Shown: positions 18,493 through 27,735 of the stretch, piece by piece
How positions within the stretch are numbered: the stretch's first letter is position 1
Layout: every line of letters begins with the position of its first letter
The notes under the pieces: model-generated
What the model was told of the DNA's origin: nothing
What the model saw: the letters and a program-made list of their open reading frames with translations, nothing else
Database searches by the model: none
Assembly (NCBI GenBank): GCA_050289485.1
Contig: JBNKFV010000028.1
Coordinates: 41,365 to 105,364 of the forward strand
Source: JBNKFV01 sp050289485
Lineage (GTDB): Bacteria; Pseudomonadota; Gammaproteobacteria; Pseudomonadales; Cellvibrionaceae
DNA length: 64,000 bases
Reading direction: 5' to 3'
Made by a program: the position numbers and the translations under genes

Positions 18493-19728
18493 TCAAACGC
18501 CGTTTTCAGGCTGATCCAAGCCAAACGCAGAGTGCAGACAACGCACAGCTAGTTCTAAATAGCGCTCGTCGATAATCACTGCAATTTTGATCTCGGATGT
18601 TGTGATCATTTGAATGTTGATATTTTCACTGGCCAGCGCTTGAAACATTGTTGATGCAACACCCGCATGCGAACGCATACCTACACCAACAATTGACACT
18701 TTAGCGATCTTATTGTCAGTATAAACCTCTCTGGCACCCAATTCATCAGAAACTTGAGAAACCACTTTCTTGGCTTTTTCTAGATCATTGCGGTGAACCG
18801 TAAACGTAAGGTCTGCCGTCTTGTCTTGAGCGACATTTTGCACAATCACGTCAACTTCAATATTAGCCGCGCCGATCGGTGCCAGGATTTTGGCAGCAAT
18901 TCCGGGGGTATCGGGAATGCCTGCCACGGTCACTTTGGCTTCGTCGCGGTTAAAAGCAATACCGGAAACAACGGGTTGTTCCATATTTGAGTAATCCTCA
19001 TCAAGCGTAATCAGAGTACCAGGCCCCTCTTGGAAACTGGACAAAACGCGCAGGGGTACATTGTACTTGCCTGCGAACTCAACCGATCTAATTTGTAATA
19101 CTTTTGAGCCTTGACTGGCCATTTCCAGCATTTCCTCAAAGGTAATACGCTCCAGGCGTCGCGCACCACTGACAACCCGGGGGTCAGTAGTATACACACC
19201 ATCAACGTCAGTATAGATCTGGCATTCGTCGGCTTTCAGTGCCGCGGCCAGTGCCACCCCAGTGGTATCTGAGCCACCACGGCCTAGCGTGGTGATATTA
19301 CCTTCGTCGTCAACACCCTGAAAACCGGCAACAACCACTACCCGGCCAGCAGCGAGATCCTCGCGCATGTTATCTACATGAATTTCCTGAATACGGGCTT
19401 TGGTATGCGCATTGTCAGTGAGGATCCTAACCTGTGCACCAGTATACGATTTGGCGTCGAAACCACGCTGTTTAAGCGCCATACAGAGCAACGCAATGGT
19501 TACCTGCTCACCGGTAGATACCAGTACGTCGAACTCACGAGGATCAGGGTTCTCCTGAATAGCATTTGCCAAACCAATCAAACGGTTGGTTTCACCAGAC
19601 ATCGCTGAAACTACCACGACAATATCGTGACCATCACGCCGAAAACCTGCCACCTTATCGGCCACGGCTTCGATTCGCTCTGTCGAACCGACGGAGGTAC
19701 CACCGTATTTCTGAACCAGTAAACTCAT
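18493..19728 (-). CDS. lysC: aspartate kinase
   Basis: LysC phosphorylates aspartate, the first step to lysine, threonine and methionine. The 411-residue protein has the amino-acid kinase domain (KYGGTSVGSTERI at the N-terminus, GRGGSDTTGVALA in the core) followed by two ACT domains from about residue 265 onward (VTVAGIPDTPG and VSIVGVGMRSH). This is the stand-alone, Pseudomonas-type enzyme rather than a fusion to homoserine dehydrogenase. The ACT domains imply feedback control by lysine and/or threonine. It lies between alaS and csrA, with a 217-base gap after alaS that holds an inverted repeat GTGGC/GCCAC at 19751-19765; I saw no lysine riboswitch. Confidence 0.97.
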   Translation of the reverse strand: MSLLVQKYGGTSVGSTERIEAVADKVAGFRRDGHDIVVVVSAMSGETNRLIGLANAIQENPDPREFDVLVSTGEQVTIALLCMALKQRGFDAKSYTGAQVRILTDNAHTKARIQEIHVDNMREDLAAGRVVVVAGFQGVDDEGNITTLGRGGSDTTGVALAAALKADECQIYTDVDGVYTTDPRVVSGARRLERITFEEMLEMASQGSKVLQIRSVEFAGKYNVPLRVLSSFQEGPGTLITLDEDYSNMEQPVVSGIAFNRDEAKVTVAGIPDTPGIAAKILAPIGAANIEVDVIVQNVAQDKTADLTFTVHRNDLEKAKKVVSQVSDELGAREVYTDNKIAKVSIVGVGMRSHAGVASTMFQALASENINIQMITTSEIKIAVIIDERYLELAVRCLHSAFGLDQPENGV

Positions 19729-19945
19729 TTAGCCCTCAACACTAAAAAACGTGGCAAATCGCCACACACTGCCCTTGAGCAGCGCGCAATTAAACACCAA
19801 AACACGGTAAAATTAAATCAATTCCTGCCTATAATTATGACTTTTTGCATCACTCAATACGCTGACAAGCCAGCATTAAAATCCCATACCTTAGCACCAA
19901 GTCACCTCTAAGCAGCATTCCTTACAGATGTACCCTTGGATTAGC

Positions 19946-22576
19946 TTAGCCGCATAGAGAGGCTACCCAATCGGGAACCCCCTCCAGCATTTGTGGCAAA
20001 GCAGCAAGATCGCTACCTCCGCCTTGAGCCATATCCGGACGACCACCGCCCTTCCCGCCAACAATACCGGCGGCGTGCCTCATCAGATCCCCAGCTTTAA
20101 CAGTCGTCGTTAAATCTTTAGATACCCCTGCGACCAACGAAATTTTATCGCCTTCAACCGCTGCCAACAGCACCACCGCACGCCCCAGCTTGTTTTTCAG
20201 TTGGTCTGTCAAATCACGCAGGTCTTTGCCATCAACGCCCGGTACCCGTACAGCCAGTACTTTAATATCACCAACAGCAACGGCCTGATTCACCAGCTCA
20301 CCACTGGCGGCAGATGCCAGCTGGCTTTTGGCACTGTTAAGTGCTTTTTCCAGCTCACGTAACTCAGTACGCAATGCGGTTACCTTATCGACCACATTAT
20401 CAGGCGAACCTTTTACCAACTCGCACACGTGCTGTAATGCTTTCTCCTGCTGATCTATATAGGTAAGGGCAGCCGCACCCGTCACTGCCTCAATACGGCG
20501 CACACCGGCGGCAATACCAGACTCAGAAACAATACGTAGTAACCCGATATCGCCAGTTCGACTCACGTGAGTGCCACCACAAAGCTCAACCGAGAACGCC
20601 TCTGACCCCATGGTCAGTACGCGAACCTGGTCACCATATTTTTCACCAAACAATGCCATGGCGCCTTTGTTCTTGGCGGCTTCCATATCACACACCTCAG
20701 TGGCCACTGGCGTATTGGCACGCACCTGCTCATTCACCAGTTGCTCAATGGCCTTGAGTTCAGCTGCTGACACGGCTTCATTGTGAGCAAAGTCAAAACG
20801 CAAGCGCTCTGAGTTCACCAGAGACCCTTTCTGCATGACATGCTTACCGAGAATCCGGCGTAGCGCCTCATGCAACAAGTGGGTAGCTGAGTGGTTAGAC
20901 GCCGTGGCTTCTCGCACATTGGCATCCACGGAGGCGTCGAGAGAGTCACCAACGCGAACGCTGCCAATCAGTACACGGCCGTGATGCAAATGATGACCTT
21001 GCTGCTTGGTACAATCGTCTACCTCAAACTTGCCGGAAGTACCCTGCAGATAGCCGCAATCGCCCACCTGACCACCAGACTCGGCATAAAACGGCGTTTT
21101 ATCGAGCACGATAACGCCTGCTTGCCCCTCGGCCAGCGAATCTACCTTGGCTCCATCACACAAGATGGCCACCACCTTACCCGCACTAGCCAATGCATCG
21201 TAACCGGTAAACGAGGTTTCGCCCTCAAGGTTCAATACATTGCCGTAATCCACCTTGAACGCACCAGCGGCACGGGCACGAGCACGCTGCTCATCCATGG
21301 CCTTTTCATAACCCGCTTCGTCAACCTTAAGGTTGCGCTCGCGCGCGATATCGGTAGTCAGATCCAGGGGGAAACCATAGGTATCGTATAAGGTAAATAC
21401 AACATCGCCAGGAATCGTGTCGCCCTTGAGCGACGCCAGCGCGCCCTCCAATACAGCCATACCTTTATCAAGAGTTTTGGCGAATTGCTCTTCTTCTGCC
21501 AGAAATACTTTTTCAACCTGCTTCTGCCCGGCTTTCAGTTCCGGATAGGCTTCACCCATTTCGTCAACCAGGGCGCCAACCAGGGTGTGGAAAAACGGCT
21601 GGGTTTGTCCCAGCTTATGACCATGACGAATCGCACGGCGCATAATGCGACGCAGCACATAGCCACGGCCTTCATTGGATGGCACAACCCCATCTACCAC
21701 TAAGAACGAACAGGACCGCAGATGGTCTGCAATCACCCGCAGCGATTTGTTGCTCATATCGCTGGTGCCGGTGGCCTCCGCTGCGGCTGTTAACAGACTC
21801 TGAAACAGATCGATCTCATAATTACTATGCACATGCTGCATAACAGCAGCAATGCGCTCCAGCCCCATACCGGTATCTACTGACGGCTTTGGTAATGGGT
21901 TCATCTGCCCATCCGCCGTGCGGTTGTACTGCATGAATACGTTGTTCCAGATTTCAATATAGCGATCACCGTCTTCTTCCGGCGTGCCAGGAGGGCCACC
22001 CCAGATATCTTCACCATGATCGTAGAAAATTTCGGTACAGGGGCCGCAGGGACCCGTATCGCCCATGGCCCAGAAATTATCGGAGTTATACTTGCCACCT
22101 TTGTTGTCGCCAATGCGAATCAGGCGTTCAGCGGGAATGCCTACCTTTTTGTTCCAAAGGTCGTAGGCCTCATCATCTTCGGCATAAACGGTAACCCACA
22201 GCTTTTCGGCGGGAATATGCAACCAGTCAGCAGAGGTCAAAAACTCCCACGCATAAGCAATGGCATCTTCTTTGAAGTAGTCACCGAAACTGAAATTACC
22301 CAGCATTTCGAAAAAAGTATGGTGGCGGGCAGTATAGCCGACATTTTCGAGGTCATTGTGTTTGCCGCCAGCACGCACACAGCGCTGAGATGTCGTCGCA
22401 CGAGTATAGGGGCGCTTGTCTTCACCCAGAAACACGTCTTTAAACTGGTTCATCCCCGCGTTAGTGAACAACAAGGTGGGGTCGTTTTCCGGTACCAGAC
22501 TGCTACTGGCAACGATAGTGTGCCCTTTGGTTTCAAAGAAACGTAAAAAAGCATTGCGAATCTCAGCGCATTTCAT
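19946..22576 (-). CDS. alaS: alanine--tRNA ligase
   Basis: AlaS charges tRNA-Ala and edits mischarged serine and glycine. The 876 residues match the family. In order: class II catalytic core (starts MKCAEIRNAFLRFFETKGH, with TNAGMNQFKDVF), tRNA recognition region, editing domain with the zinc-binding HSATHLLHEAL and CGGTHVSRTGDIG motifs (about residues 555-670), and the C-Ala domain with the glycine-rich GGKGGGRPDMAQGGG near the end. The start ATG at 22576 gives the conserved N-terminus. recX or recA, often upstream in this group, are not here; a HIT family gene lies upstream instead. Confidence 0.98.
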   Translation of the reverse strand: MKCAEIRNAFLRFFETKGHTIVASSSLVPENDPTLLFTNAGMNQFKDVFLGEDKRPYTRATTSQRCVRAGGKHNDLENVGYTARHHTFFEMLGNFSFGDYFKEDAIAYAWEFLTSADWLHIPAEKLWVTVYAEDDEAYDLWNKKVGIPAERLIRIGDNKGGKYNSDNFWAMGDTGPCGPCTEIFYDHGEDIWGGPPGTPEEDGDRYIEIWNNVFMQYNRTADGQMNPLPKPSVDTGMGLERIAAVMQHVHSNYEIDLFQSLLTAAAEATGTSDMSNKSLRVIADHLRSCSFLVVDGVVPSNEGRGYVLRRIMRRAIRHGHKLGQTQPFFHTLVGALVDEMGEAYPELKAGQKQVEKVFLAEEEQFAKTLDKGMAVLEGALASLKGDTIPGDVVFTLYDTYGFPLDLTTDIARERNLKVDEAGYEKAMDEQRARARAAGAFKVDYGNVLNLEGETSFTGYDALASAGKVVAILCDGAKVDSLAEGQAGVIVLDKTPFYAESGGQVGDCGYLQGTSGKFEVDDCTKQQGHHLHHGRVLIGSVRVGDSLDASVDANVREATASNHSATHLLHEALRRILGKHVMQKGSLVNSERLRFDFAHNEAVSAAELKAIEQLVNEQVRANTPVATEVCDMEAAKNKGAMALFGEKYGDQVRVLTMGSEAFSVELCGGTHVSRTGDIGLLRIVSESGIAAGVRRIEAVTGAAALTYIDQQEKALQHVCELVKGSPDNVVDKVTALRTELRELEKALNSAKSQLASAASGELVNQAVAVGDIKVLAVRVPGVDGKDLRDLTDQLKNKLGRAVVLLAAVEGDKISLVAGVSKDLTTTVKAGDLMRHAAGIVGGKGGGRPDMAQGGGSDLAALPQMLEGVPDWVASLCG

Positions 22577-22810
22577 ATAAATATATCCAAACCTGCTATT
22601 TGTTACTGATTGCCAGCGCCCTCGATCCCTAGCGGAAAAATGACTGGCTTCGCCTTAAAAAGCCGCTAAGTATATAGGTGATGCCGGACTGAACGCGAGA
22701 GCTTAGGCTGGGAGGGGCCAAATTTTCGTTGATTTAATAGCCCAGTCACAAAGAATGGCCTCTATCAAGCCAAGATTTGCACCGAACAAACAGACATTAG
22801 GCCATCAACA

Positions 22811-23161
22811 CTACATACCCATGTCATCTTCAGAAAAGGCCTTGTTTGCCAAAATATGCAGGTGCAGATGAAAGACCGTCTGCCCAGCGTTGGCGCCATT
22901 GTTAATGACCACACGAAACGCGTCGCCAATACCTAGCTGCCGAGCAATCTCACCCACCTTAACCAGCAAATGGCCGAGCACCGCTTTATCGGCATCAGTT
23001 GCGTCTACCAGCCGGGGAATAGGCTGCTTCGGGATAACCAGTACATGTACTGGTGCTTTTGGGGCAATATCGTTGATACAGATACAAAGCTCGTCTTCAT
23101 AGAGCTTTTCTGCAGGGATATCGCCACGAATAATTTTGCTAAAAATCGTATCTTCTGCCAT
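22811..23161 (-). CDS. HIT family nucleotide-binding protein (HinT-like)
   Basis: A 116-residue histidine-triad protein. The triad HLHLHI is at about residues 98-103, and the N-terminal IFSKIIRGDIPA and VLVIPKQPIPRL motifs fit the HinT branch. Such proteins hydrolyse nucleoside phosphoramidates such as adenosine 5'-monophosphoramidate. It is followed, on the same strand, by alaS after 234 bases, and preceded 35 bases upstream by the Trm112-like gene, so those two may be co-transcribed. The physiological substrate is unknown. Confidence 0.92.
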   Translation of the reverse strand: MAEDTIFSKIIRGDIPAEKLYEDELCICINDIAPKAPVHVLVIPKQPIPRLVDATDADKAVLGHLLVKVGEIARQLGIGDAFRVVINNGANAGQTVFHLHLHILANKAFSEDDMGM

Positions 23162-23196
23162 GAAAATCCTTAAACCACCTTCACCTTGAGCAGGCC

Positions 23197-23409
23197 CTAA
23201 CCGTTTGCGGCCTGACGCTTCTGCTCTACTTCATCAACTGACATTTGGCGGGCCTCGCTTTCCAGCATGACGGGAATGCCATCACGTACTGGATATGCCA
23301 AGCCACTGGCCAGACAAACCAGCTCTTGTTGTTGCTGGTCGTAATCCAGCGATGCTTTACTAACCGGACAGACCAGCAGTGCTAACAATTTCTTATCTAA
23401 CATACCCAT
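23197..23409 (-). CDS. Trm112 / UPF0434 family small protein (YcaR-like)
   Basis: A 70-residue protein with the family pattern LLALLVCPVSK at the start and LAYPVRDGIPVMLESEAR at the end. Eukaryotic Trm112 proteins activate methyltransferases; the bacterial members are often found near lipid A or kdsB genes, but here the neighbours are a HIT protein and an M23 peptidase. Only one cysteine of the usual zinc-knuckle pair remains in each half (CPVSK; VCLASG), so metal binding is doubtful. ATG at 23409 or 23403 are both possible starts. Confidence 0.85.
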   Translation of the reverse strand: MGMLDKKLLALLVCPVSKASLDYDQQQQELVCLASGLAYPVRDGIPVMLESEARQMSVDEVEQKRQAANG

Positions 23410-23477
23410 TCAACCTGTTACCAAAAAAGTAGTGCAAACCATTCAGCGGCGCATCAAGAGACAATGGCCTGTTGACA

Positions 23478-24326
23478 CTATGGTTGCGGCATTGGCCCAA
23501 CCACCAGCTGTGGGTCGAGACGCACATTAAACCAGTTCATTCGCCAATCCAAGTGCGGGCCGGTAGCCCTACCACTGGCCCCCACTAACGCAATTTTCTG
23601 CCCCTGCTTCACTTCTTCACCCTCCTTGACCAGAATCTTGCTCAGATGGATAAACGTAGAGCTGATGCCGTGACCATGATCGATAATCAGGGTACCTCCA
23701 GAGTAAAACATGTCGTCATGCACCAGTGTCACGGCGCCACTGGCTGGAGCGACCACGATCGTACCGGTAGGCTGGGCAATATCAACACCATAATGCGGGG
23801 TTCCTGGTTTGCCATTGTATACTCGCTGACTGCCGTAAACACCAGAGATAGGGCCGGTAACCGGCCATATAAACGCTGTTTGGTAGTCTTCACGAGGAAA
23901 ATCGCTTGCGCGAGCACGCCACGCCATTTCCGCTTCTTTCCTCGCGCGCGCAATTTGCTCCGGGTCAGGGGTTACCGTTTTCTGGGGTACGCCGGTAACG
24001 CGCTGAATGCGATAATCGCGCTGCTTCACGTCAAATGAGAGTTTATCAACGGCACCATCGGGGGTTTTCACGGTTAGTACGGCTTTCGGCGCTTGATCTC
24101 GCCCTAAACCCAACACAAAGCTACCATCGTTGGCTACACGCAGCGACCGCCCCGCAAATACCACACTACTCCCCGGAACAACTCTGCCTTTCACCATGGC
24201 CCCTTGCTGCCAGTCGCCATCAATCGCCATCAACCCACCTGCTTGAGCCAGTACACTGCATAATAGCGCAAACGCCACTGCACCCATGCGCGCCGAGTTA
24301 TGTAGACATACCATCATTAACGCCAT
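23478..24326 (-). CDS. M23 family peptidoglycan endopeptidase-like protein
   Basis: A secreted LytM-type protein, 282 residues from the ATG at 24326, which has GGAG seven bases upstream and opens a signal peptide (hydrophobic residues about 14-28). A small beta-rich N-terminal domain is followed by the peptidase domain from about residue 150. The first zinc ligands are visible as HYGVD (about residues 176-180). The last motif, normally HxH, reads GPHLDW here, so one zinc-binding histidine is replaced by aspartate. The protein may still bind metal, or may be a non-catalytic regulator. The gene is divergent from trkH. A longer frame to 24422 exists but lacks a signal peptide at its start. Confidence 0.87.
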   Translation of the reverse strand: MALMMVCLHNSARMGAVAFALLCSVLAQAGGLMAIDGDWQQGAMVKGRVVPGSSVVFAGRSLRVANDGSFVLGLGRDQAPKAVLTVKTPDGAVDKLSFDVKQRDYRIQRVTGVPQKTVTPDPEQIARARKEAEMAWRARASDFPREDYQTAFIWPVTGPISGVYGSQRVYNGKPGTPHYGVDIAQPTGTIVVAPASGAVTLVHDDMFYSGGTLIIDHGHGISSTFIHLSKILVKEGEEVKQGQKIALVGASGRATGPHLDWRMNWFNVRLDPQLVVGPMPQP

Positions 24327-24506
24327 ACTGTCTCCACACCATTTACAAGGGTTTATAAAGGTCGTTTTCTTGCTGCCCATTCCCTCAAGATATGGGTAGA
24401 CTATGCACCCTGACATAGACAATCAAGAACCTTGTTTTCTATTTCACTGGGGTCTATTTCCCTGAGGTATAGATACACCATAAAGGGCCTAAGACGTTTT
24501 CAGCCG

Positions 24507-25961
24507 ATGGTAAATTCTACAATCACTATTCGCCTGCTGGCCATGCCCGTTGTCTGGATGGGGGCTACTCAATTGTTGTTTGGCCTGTCATCTATCATTA
24601 TCTTTAAAGACCATATTGGTATTGATTTTCTCTACCCATCGTTAGTTATGCTACTCAGCGGTGCAGTTTTGTTTTTACTGACCCGCTCGACCGACCTCTC
24701 AAGAACGTCGTTTCGTGATGCATTGACCTTTGCCACCATCACCTGGATCGTAGCAGGCCTGCTGGGTGCCGTACCGATTATGCTGGTAACTCATACCAGC
24801 TTCACTGATGCAGTATTTGAGTCTATCAGTGCACTAACTACCACCGGGGCTACCGTGCTTTCCGGTCTAGATAGCATGCCCAAAAGCTTTCTTCTTTATC
24901 GTCAGTTTTTACAGTGGATGGGAGGCCTGGGCATCGTGATTTTTGTTGTAGCCGTGCTGCCCATGTTGAATATTGGCGGTATGAAATTACTCAAAGCAGA
25001 AACCCCCGGGCCCATCAAAGATGACAAGCTTTCGCCTCGGGTCGCGAACACTGCGCACTATCTGTGGGGCATTTACATTCTGTTGACCGTTATGTGCGCA
25101 ATGGCTTACTACCTGGGCGGAATGAGCTTTTACGATGCCATCGCCCATAGTTTTACCACGGTTTCCACCGGTGGATTTTCTACCCATGACGCCAGCATGT
25201 GGTATTTCGAAAGTCACTCGTTATTGATGATCAGCAACCTGTTTATGCTGGCTGGAGCTATTAACTTTGGACTGCATTTTCGTGTAATACGCAATCGTAG
25301 CTTGGGCACTTATTACCAAGACGAAGAGACCCGCGTTTTCCTGTGGATTGTTGCAGTGCTGTCCCTGGTGCTGGGCGCTTACCTGTTTGCAATACACCAC
25401 TACGAACACTATCTGGAATCAATGAGCTTTGGGCTCTTCCATATTATTTCGTTTATTACCAGCACCGGGTTTGGTGCAGCAGACTTAAGCCACTGGCCAC
25501 CAGCAACGGCGCTATTACTTATTTTTGCGGGATACCTCGGTGGTTGTGCAGGTTCAACGGCAGGCGGCAATAAAATTATTCGCAATATTCTGTCGGTAAA
25601 AACCATTGCCTGGCAGCTTAAATTGTTGGTTCATCCCAACGGTGTGTTCTCGATGAAGTACCAAGGGCACGCTATTGGCCCCGAGGTACGTAGTGCCGCC
25701 ATGGCATTTATGACCGTTGCCGCCGGCAGTAGTATGATAATCACGCTGATGCTGATGCTTACAGGACTTGATTTCTGGTCGGCATTCACGGCGGTAGCAG
25801 CCTGTGTGAATGTGCTCGGCCCAGGCTTCGGTGCCGTGGGCTCGAATTTCCAACCAGTGACTGACACGGGTACATGGATATTGTCTGGCGCCATGATTCT
25901 CGGCCGCCTTGAGTACTTTACGGTTTTCTCCCTCTTTTCAGTGGCTTTCTGGCGTAGCTAG
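24507..25961 (+). CDS. trkH: TrkH family potassium uptake protein
   Basis: TrkH is the membrane channel subunit of the Trk potassium system and works with cytoplasmic TrkA, which is not in the window. From the ATG at 24507 the protein is 484 residues, the usual length; an in-frame TTG at 24432 would add 25 non-conserved residues. The four selectivity-filter loops are recognisable: TTTGATVLSG, VSTGGFSTHD, ITSTGFGAAD and NVLGPGFGAVG. Multiple membrane helices surround them. The ribosome site is weak for either start. It is convergent with the chemoreceptor gene that ends 15 bases after its stop. TrkH is preferred over KtrB on length and filter sequences. Confidence 0.93.
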   Translation: MVNSTITIRLLAMPVVWMGATQLLFGLSSIIIFKDHIGIDFLYPSLVMLLSGAVLFLLTRSTDLSRTSFRDALTFATITWIVAGLLGAVPIMLVTHTSFTDAVFESISALTTTGATVLSGLDSMPKSFLLYRQFLQWMGGLGIVIFVVAVLPMLNIGGMKLLKAETPGPIKDDKLSPRVANTAHYLWGIYILLTVMCAMAYYLGGMSFYDAIAHSFTTVSTGGFSTHDASMWYFESHSLLMISNLFMLAGAINFGLHFRVIRNRSLGTYYQDEETRVFLWIVAVLSLVLGAYLFAIHHYEHYLESMSFGLFHIISFITSTGFGAADLSHWPPATALLLIFAGYLGGCAGSTAGGNKIIRNILSVKTIAWQLKLLVHPNGVFSMKYQGHAIGPEVRSAAMAFMTVAAGSSMIITLMLMLTGLDFWSAFTAVAACVNVLGPGFGAVGSNFQPVTDTGTWILSGAMILGRLEYFTVFSLFSVAFWRS

Positions 25962-25975
25962 GACTGTTACAGGCC

Positions 25976-27520
25976 CTAGCTATTTTGGTAGATACCGCAA
26001 GCAACATAGGTGTCTTCACCAATGGCTTTAACATAAGTAGCTTTGGGTTCGATTCTGTCCGTATGCGGATTGTTAAACCGATAGGTATACCAACCACTGC
26101 CCTTGCTCTTGGCAATATCGATCATTGGCGGGCCAAGCGGCTTGCCGTCAGCATCTTTCGCATCGAGCATGTTATGCCCTGCCAAGGGAGCACCACCGCC
26201 ATAGGCAAACATAAAACCATCGTAACCTTGTGCGAGAATAAAGAGTTCGCCATTCACAAAACGCCCTTCGGGGTTGTTGAATTCTTTAAAGGCGGCCTCT
26301 CGGCCATGAGTCTTAACGTACTCAATCGCCTGTTCAACCATGTTCTGCGCATCGTCTTTGGTAACCAGTTTAAACTGGCCTATTAATTGTTTCATTTCCC
26401 GCGAGAAATCACTTAACCGCTTCACTGCATCGGCATTGGTGTGAATACTCTTGGAATTTTCATCCATCACCACAGCAACCTGTTGCAAATGTTGCGACAA
26501 CTCAGTGGTGGTTGCAGTTTGCTCTTTACTTGCCTGCTCAATATGCTGAATTTCTCTCGTAACTTTTTCGATTTCGATTAATATATTTTTCAACGCATCG
26601 CCCGAGCGCCCAGCTTCTACGGTGCCTTCACTCACCACTTTAACGCCTTGCTCCATAGACTGAACGGCCTTGGTTAAATCCTCTTGCATGGCCTCAACAG
26701 TGGCAGCAATTTGCGAGGTTGCATCAGCAGTCTCACCGGCCAATTTACGCACTTCATCAGACACTACTGCAAACCCGCGGCCATGATCACCCGCCCTGGC
26801 AGCCTCAATCGCTGCATTCAATGCCAACAAATTGGTTTGCGAGGCAATACCACGAATCAACTCAATAATATTGCCAATCTCATCAGACCTGGCTCCCAGG
26901 CTTTTCACCACGGTGGCCGATTCATTCACGATATCCGAAATACTGTTCATAGCAGCCACGGTGCTGCTAACAATCGAGGTCCCCTCAATGGCCACCTCAT
27001 TAGCTTTACGTGAACTGTCAAAGGCAATAGTGCAGTTTTTATTGATTTCCTGCGCTGTGGCCGACAACTCCTCACTGGCGGTAGCTGCTGAATTAAGCTG
27101 GCTGGCAACCCGCTCTACCCGCTCACTCATGTCTTTTTCGCTACCCTCCAGCAATGAAGCGGTTTTCGCCATGGCAACACTGCCACGGGAAAACTTGGCC
27201 AACACTCTTTGCAGGTTATCTATAGCCGTATTGAGATGCTGGGCTATGTCGCCGCCACTTTGTAAGCCCTGATCACTTACCTTGCGTGTAACATTGCCAG
27301 CGGCCAGGGCTTCACAGCACTCGTCAACCTCAGAGTTCACACCAGCAACACCGGCGGACTGCCACAGCAACACCACCAGCCCTATAACCGCCATCATAGT
27401 GACGAGGAAAGACACCCGCATAGCAGTGAGGCTTTCCGGGCTTAGAAACACGAAATAAGCGGTCAGCAACAAAAACAAAATAATCAGGCCAGACAAGGGA
27501 ATATACAGCTGTTTCGGCAT
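25976..27520 (-). CDS. methyl-accepting chemotaxis protein with C-terminal Cache domain
   Basis: A 514-residue chemoreceptor from the ATG at 27520 (GGAG seven bases upstream). Two membrane helices lie at about 9-28 and 36-56 with almost no periplasmic loop, so no outside sensor domain is present. Then comes a HAMP-like linker and the MCP signalling domain, whose tip is EIGNIIELIRGIASQTNLLA and AARAGDHGRGFAVV (about residues 230-265). After that, at about 390-514, is a single Cache domain (HGREAAFKEFNNPEGRF, KGSGWYTYRFNNP, ending CGIY), placed in the cytoplasm by this topology. Cache domains are normally N-terminal and periplasmic. The paralogue at 27736-29280 has the same length and layout. 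Confidence 0.93.
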   Translation of the reverse strand: MPKQLYIPLSGLIILFLLLTAYFVFLSPESLTAMRVSFLVTMMAVIGLVVLLWQSAGVAGVNSEVDECCEALAAGNVTRKVSDQGLQSGGDIAQHLNTAIDNLQRVLAKFSRGSVAMAKTASLLEGSEKDMSERVERVASQLNSAATASEELSATAQEINKNCTIAFDSSRKANEVAIEGTSIVSSTVAAMNSISDIVNESATVVKSLGARSDEIGNIIELIRGIASQTNLLALNAAIEAARAGDHGRGFAVVSDEVRKLAGETADATSQIAATVEAMQEDLTKAVQSMEQGVKVVSEGTVEAGRSGDALKNILIEIEKVTREIQHIEQASKEQTATTTELSQHLQQVAVVMDENSKSIHTNADAVKRLSDFSREMKQLIGQFKLVTKDDAQNMVEQAIEYVKTHGREAAFKEFNNPEGRFVNGELFILAQGYDGFMFAYGGGAPLAGHNMLDAKDADGKPLGPPMIDIAKSKGSGWYTYRFNNPHTDRIEPKATYVKAIGEDTYVACGIYQNS

Positions 27521-27735
27521 GGGTAACTCCGACGTTGTACTTATCATTAAGAGTACTTACTAAATTAACGTGAGGCCGATACTTTGCTAGTGAATGATAG
27601 ACCGCTTAATAACTTACTATTACTTAAAATTATCGACCAATACGGAAAAAGTTTAGCAGGAGAAAGACACGTCGTCGTGGAGCCCCCCCCTTAGGACAAA
27701 GGGCGACACCCCACAAAACTGAGAATGAGAACTAA

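Noticed and set aside
18324..18524. 66-residue minus-strand frame between csrA and lysC
   Set aside because: Overlaps the lysC 3' end, has no family match and no clear ribosome site.
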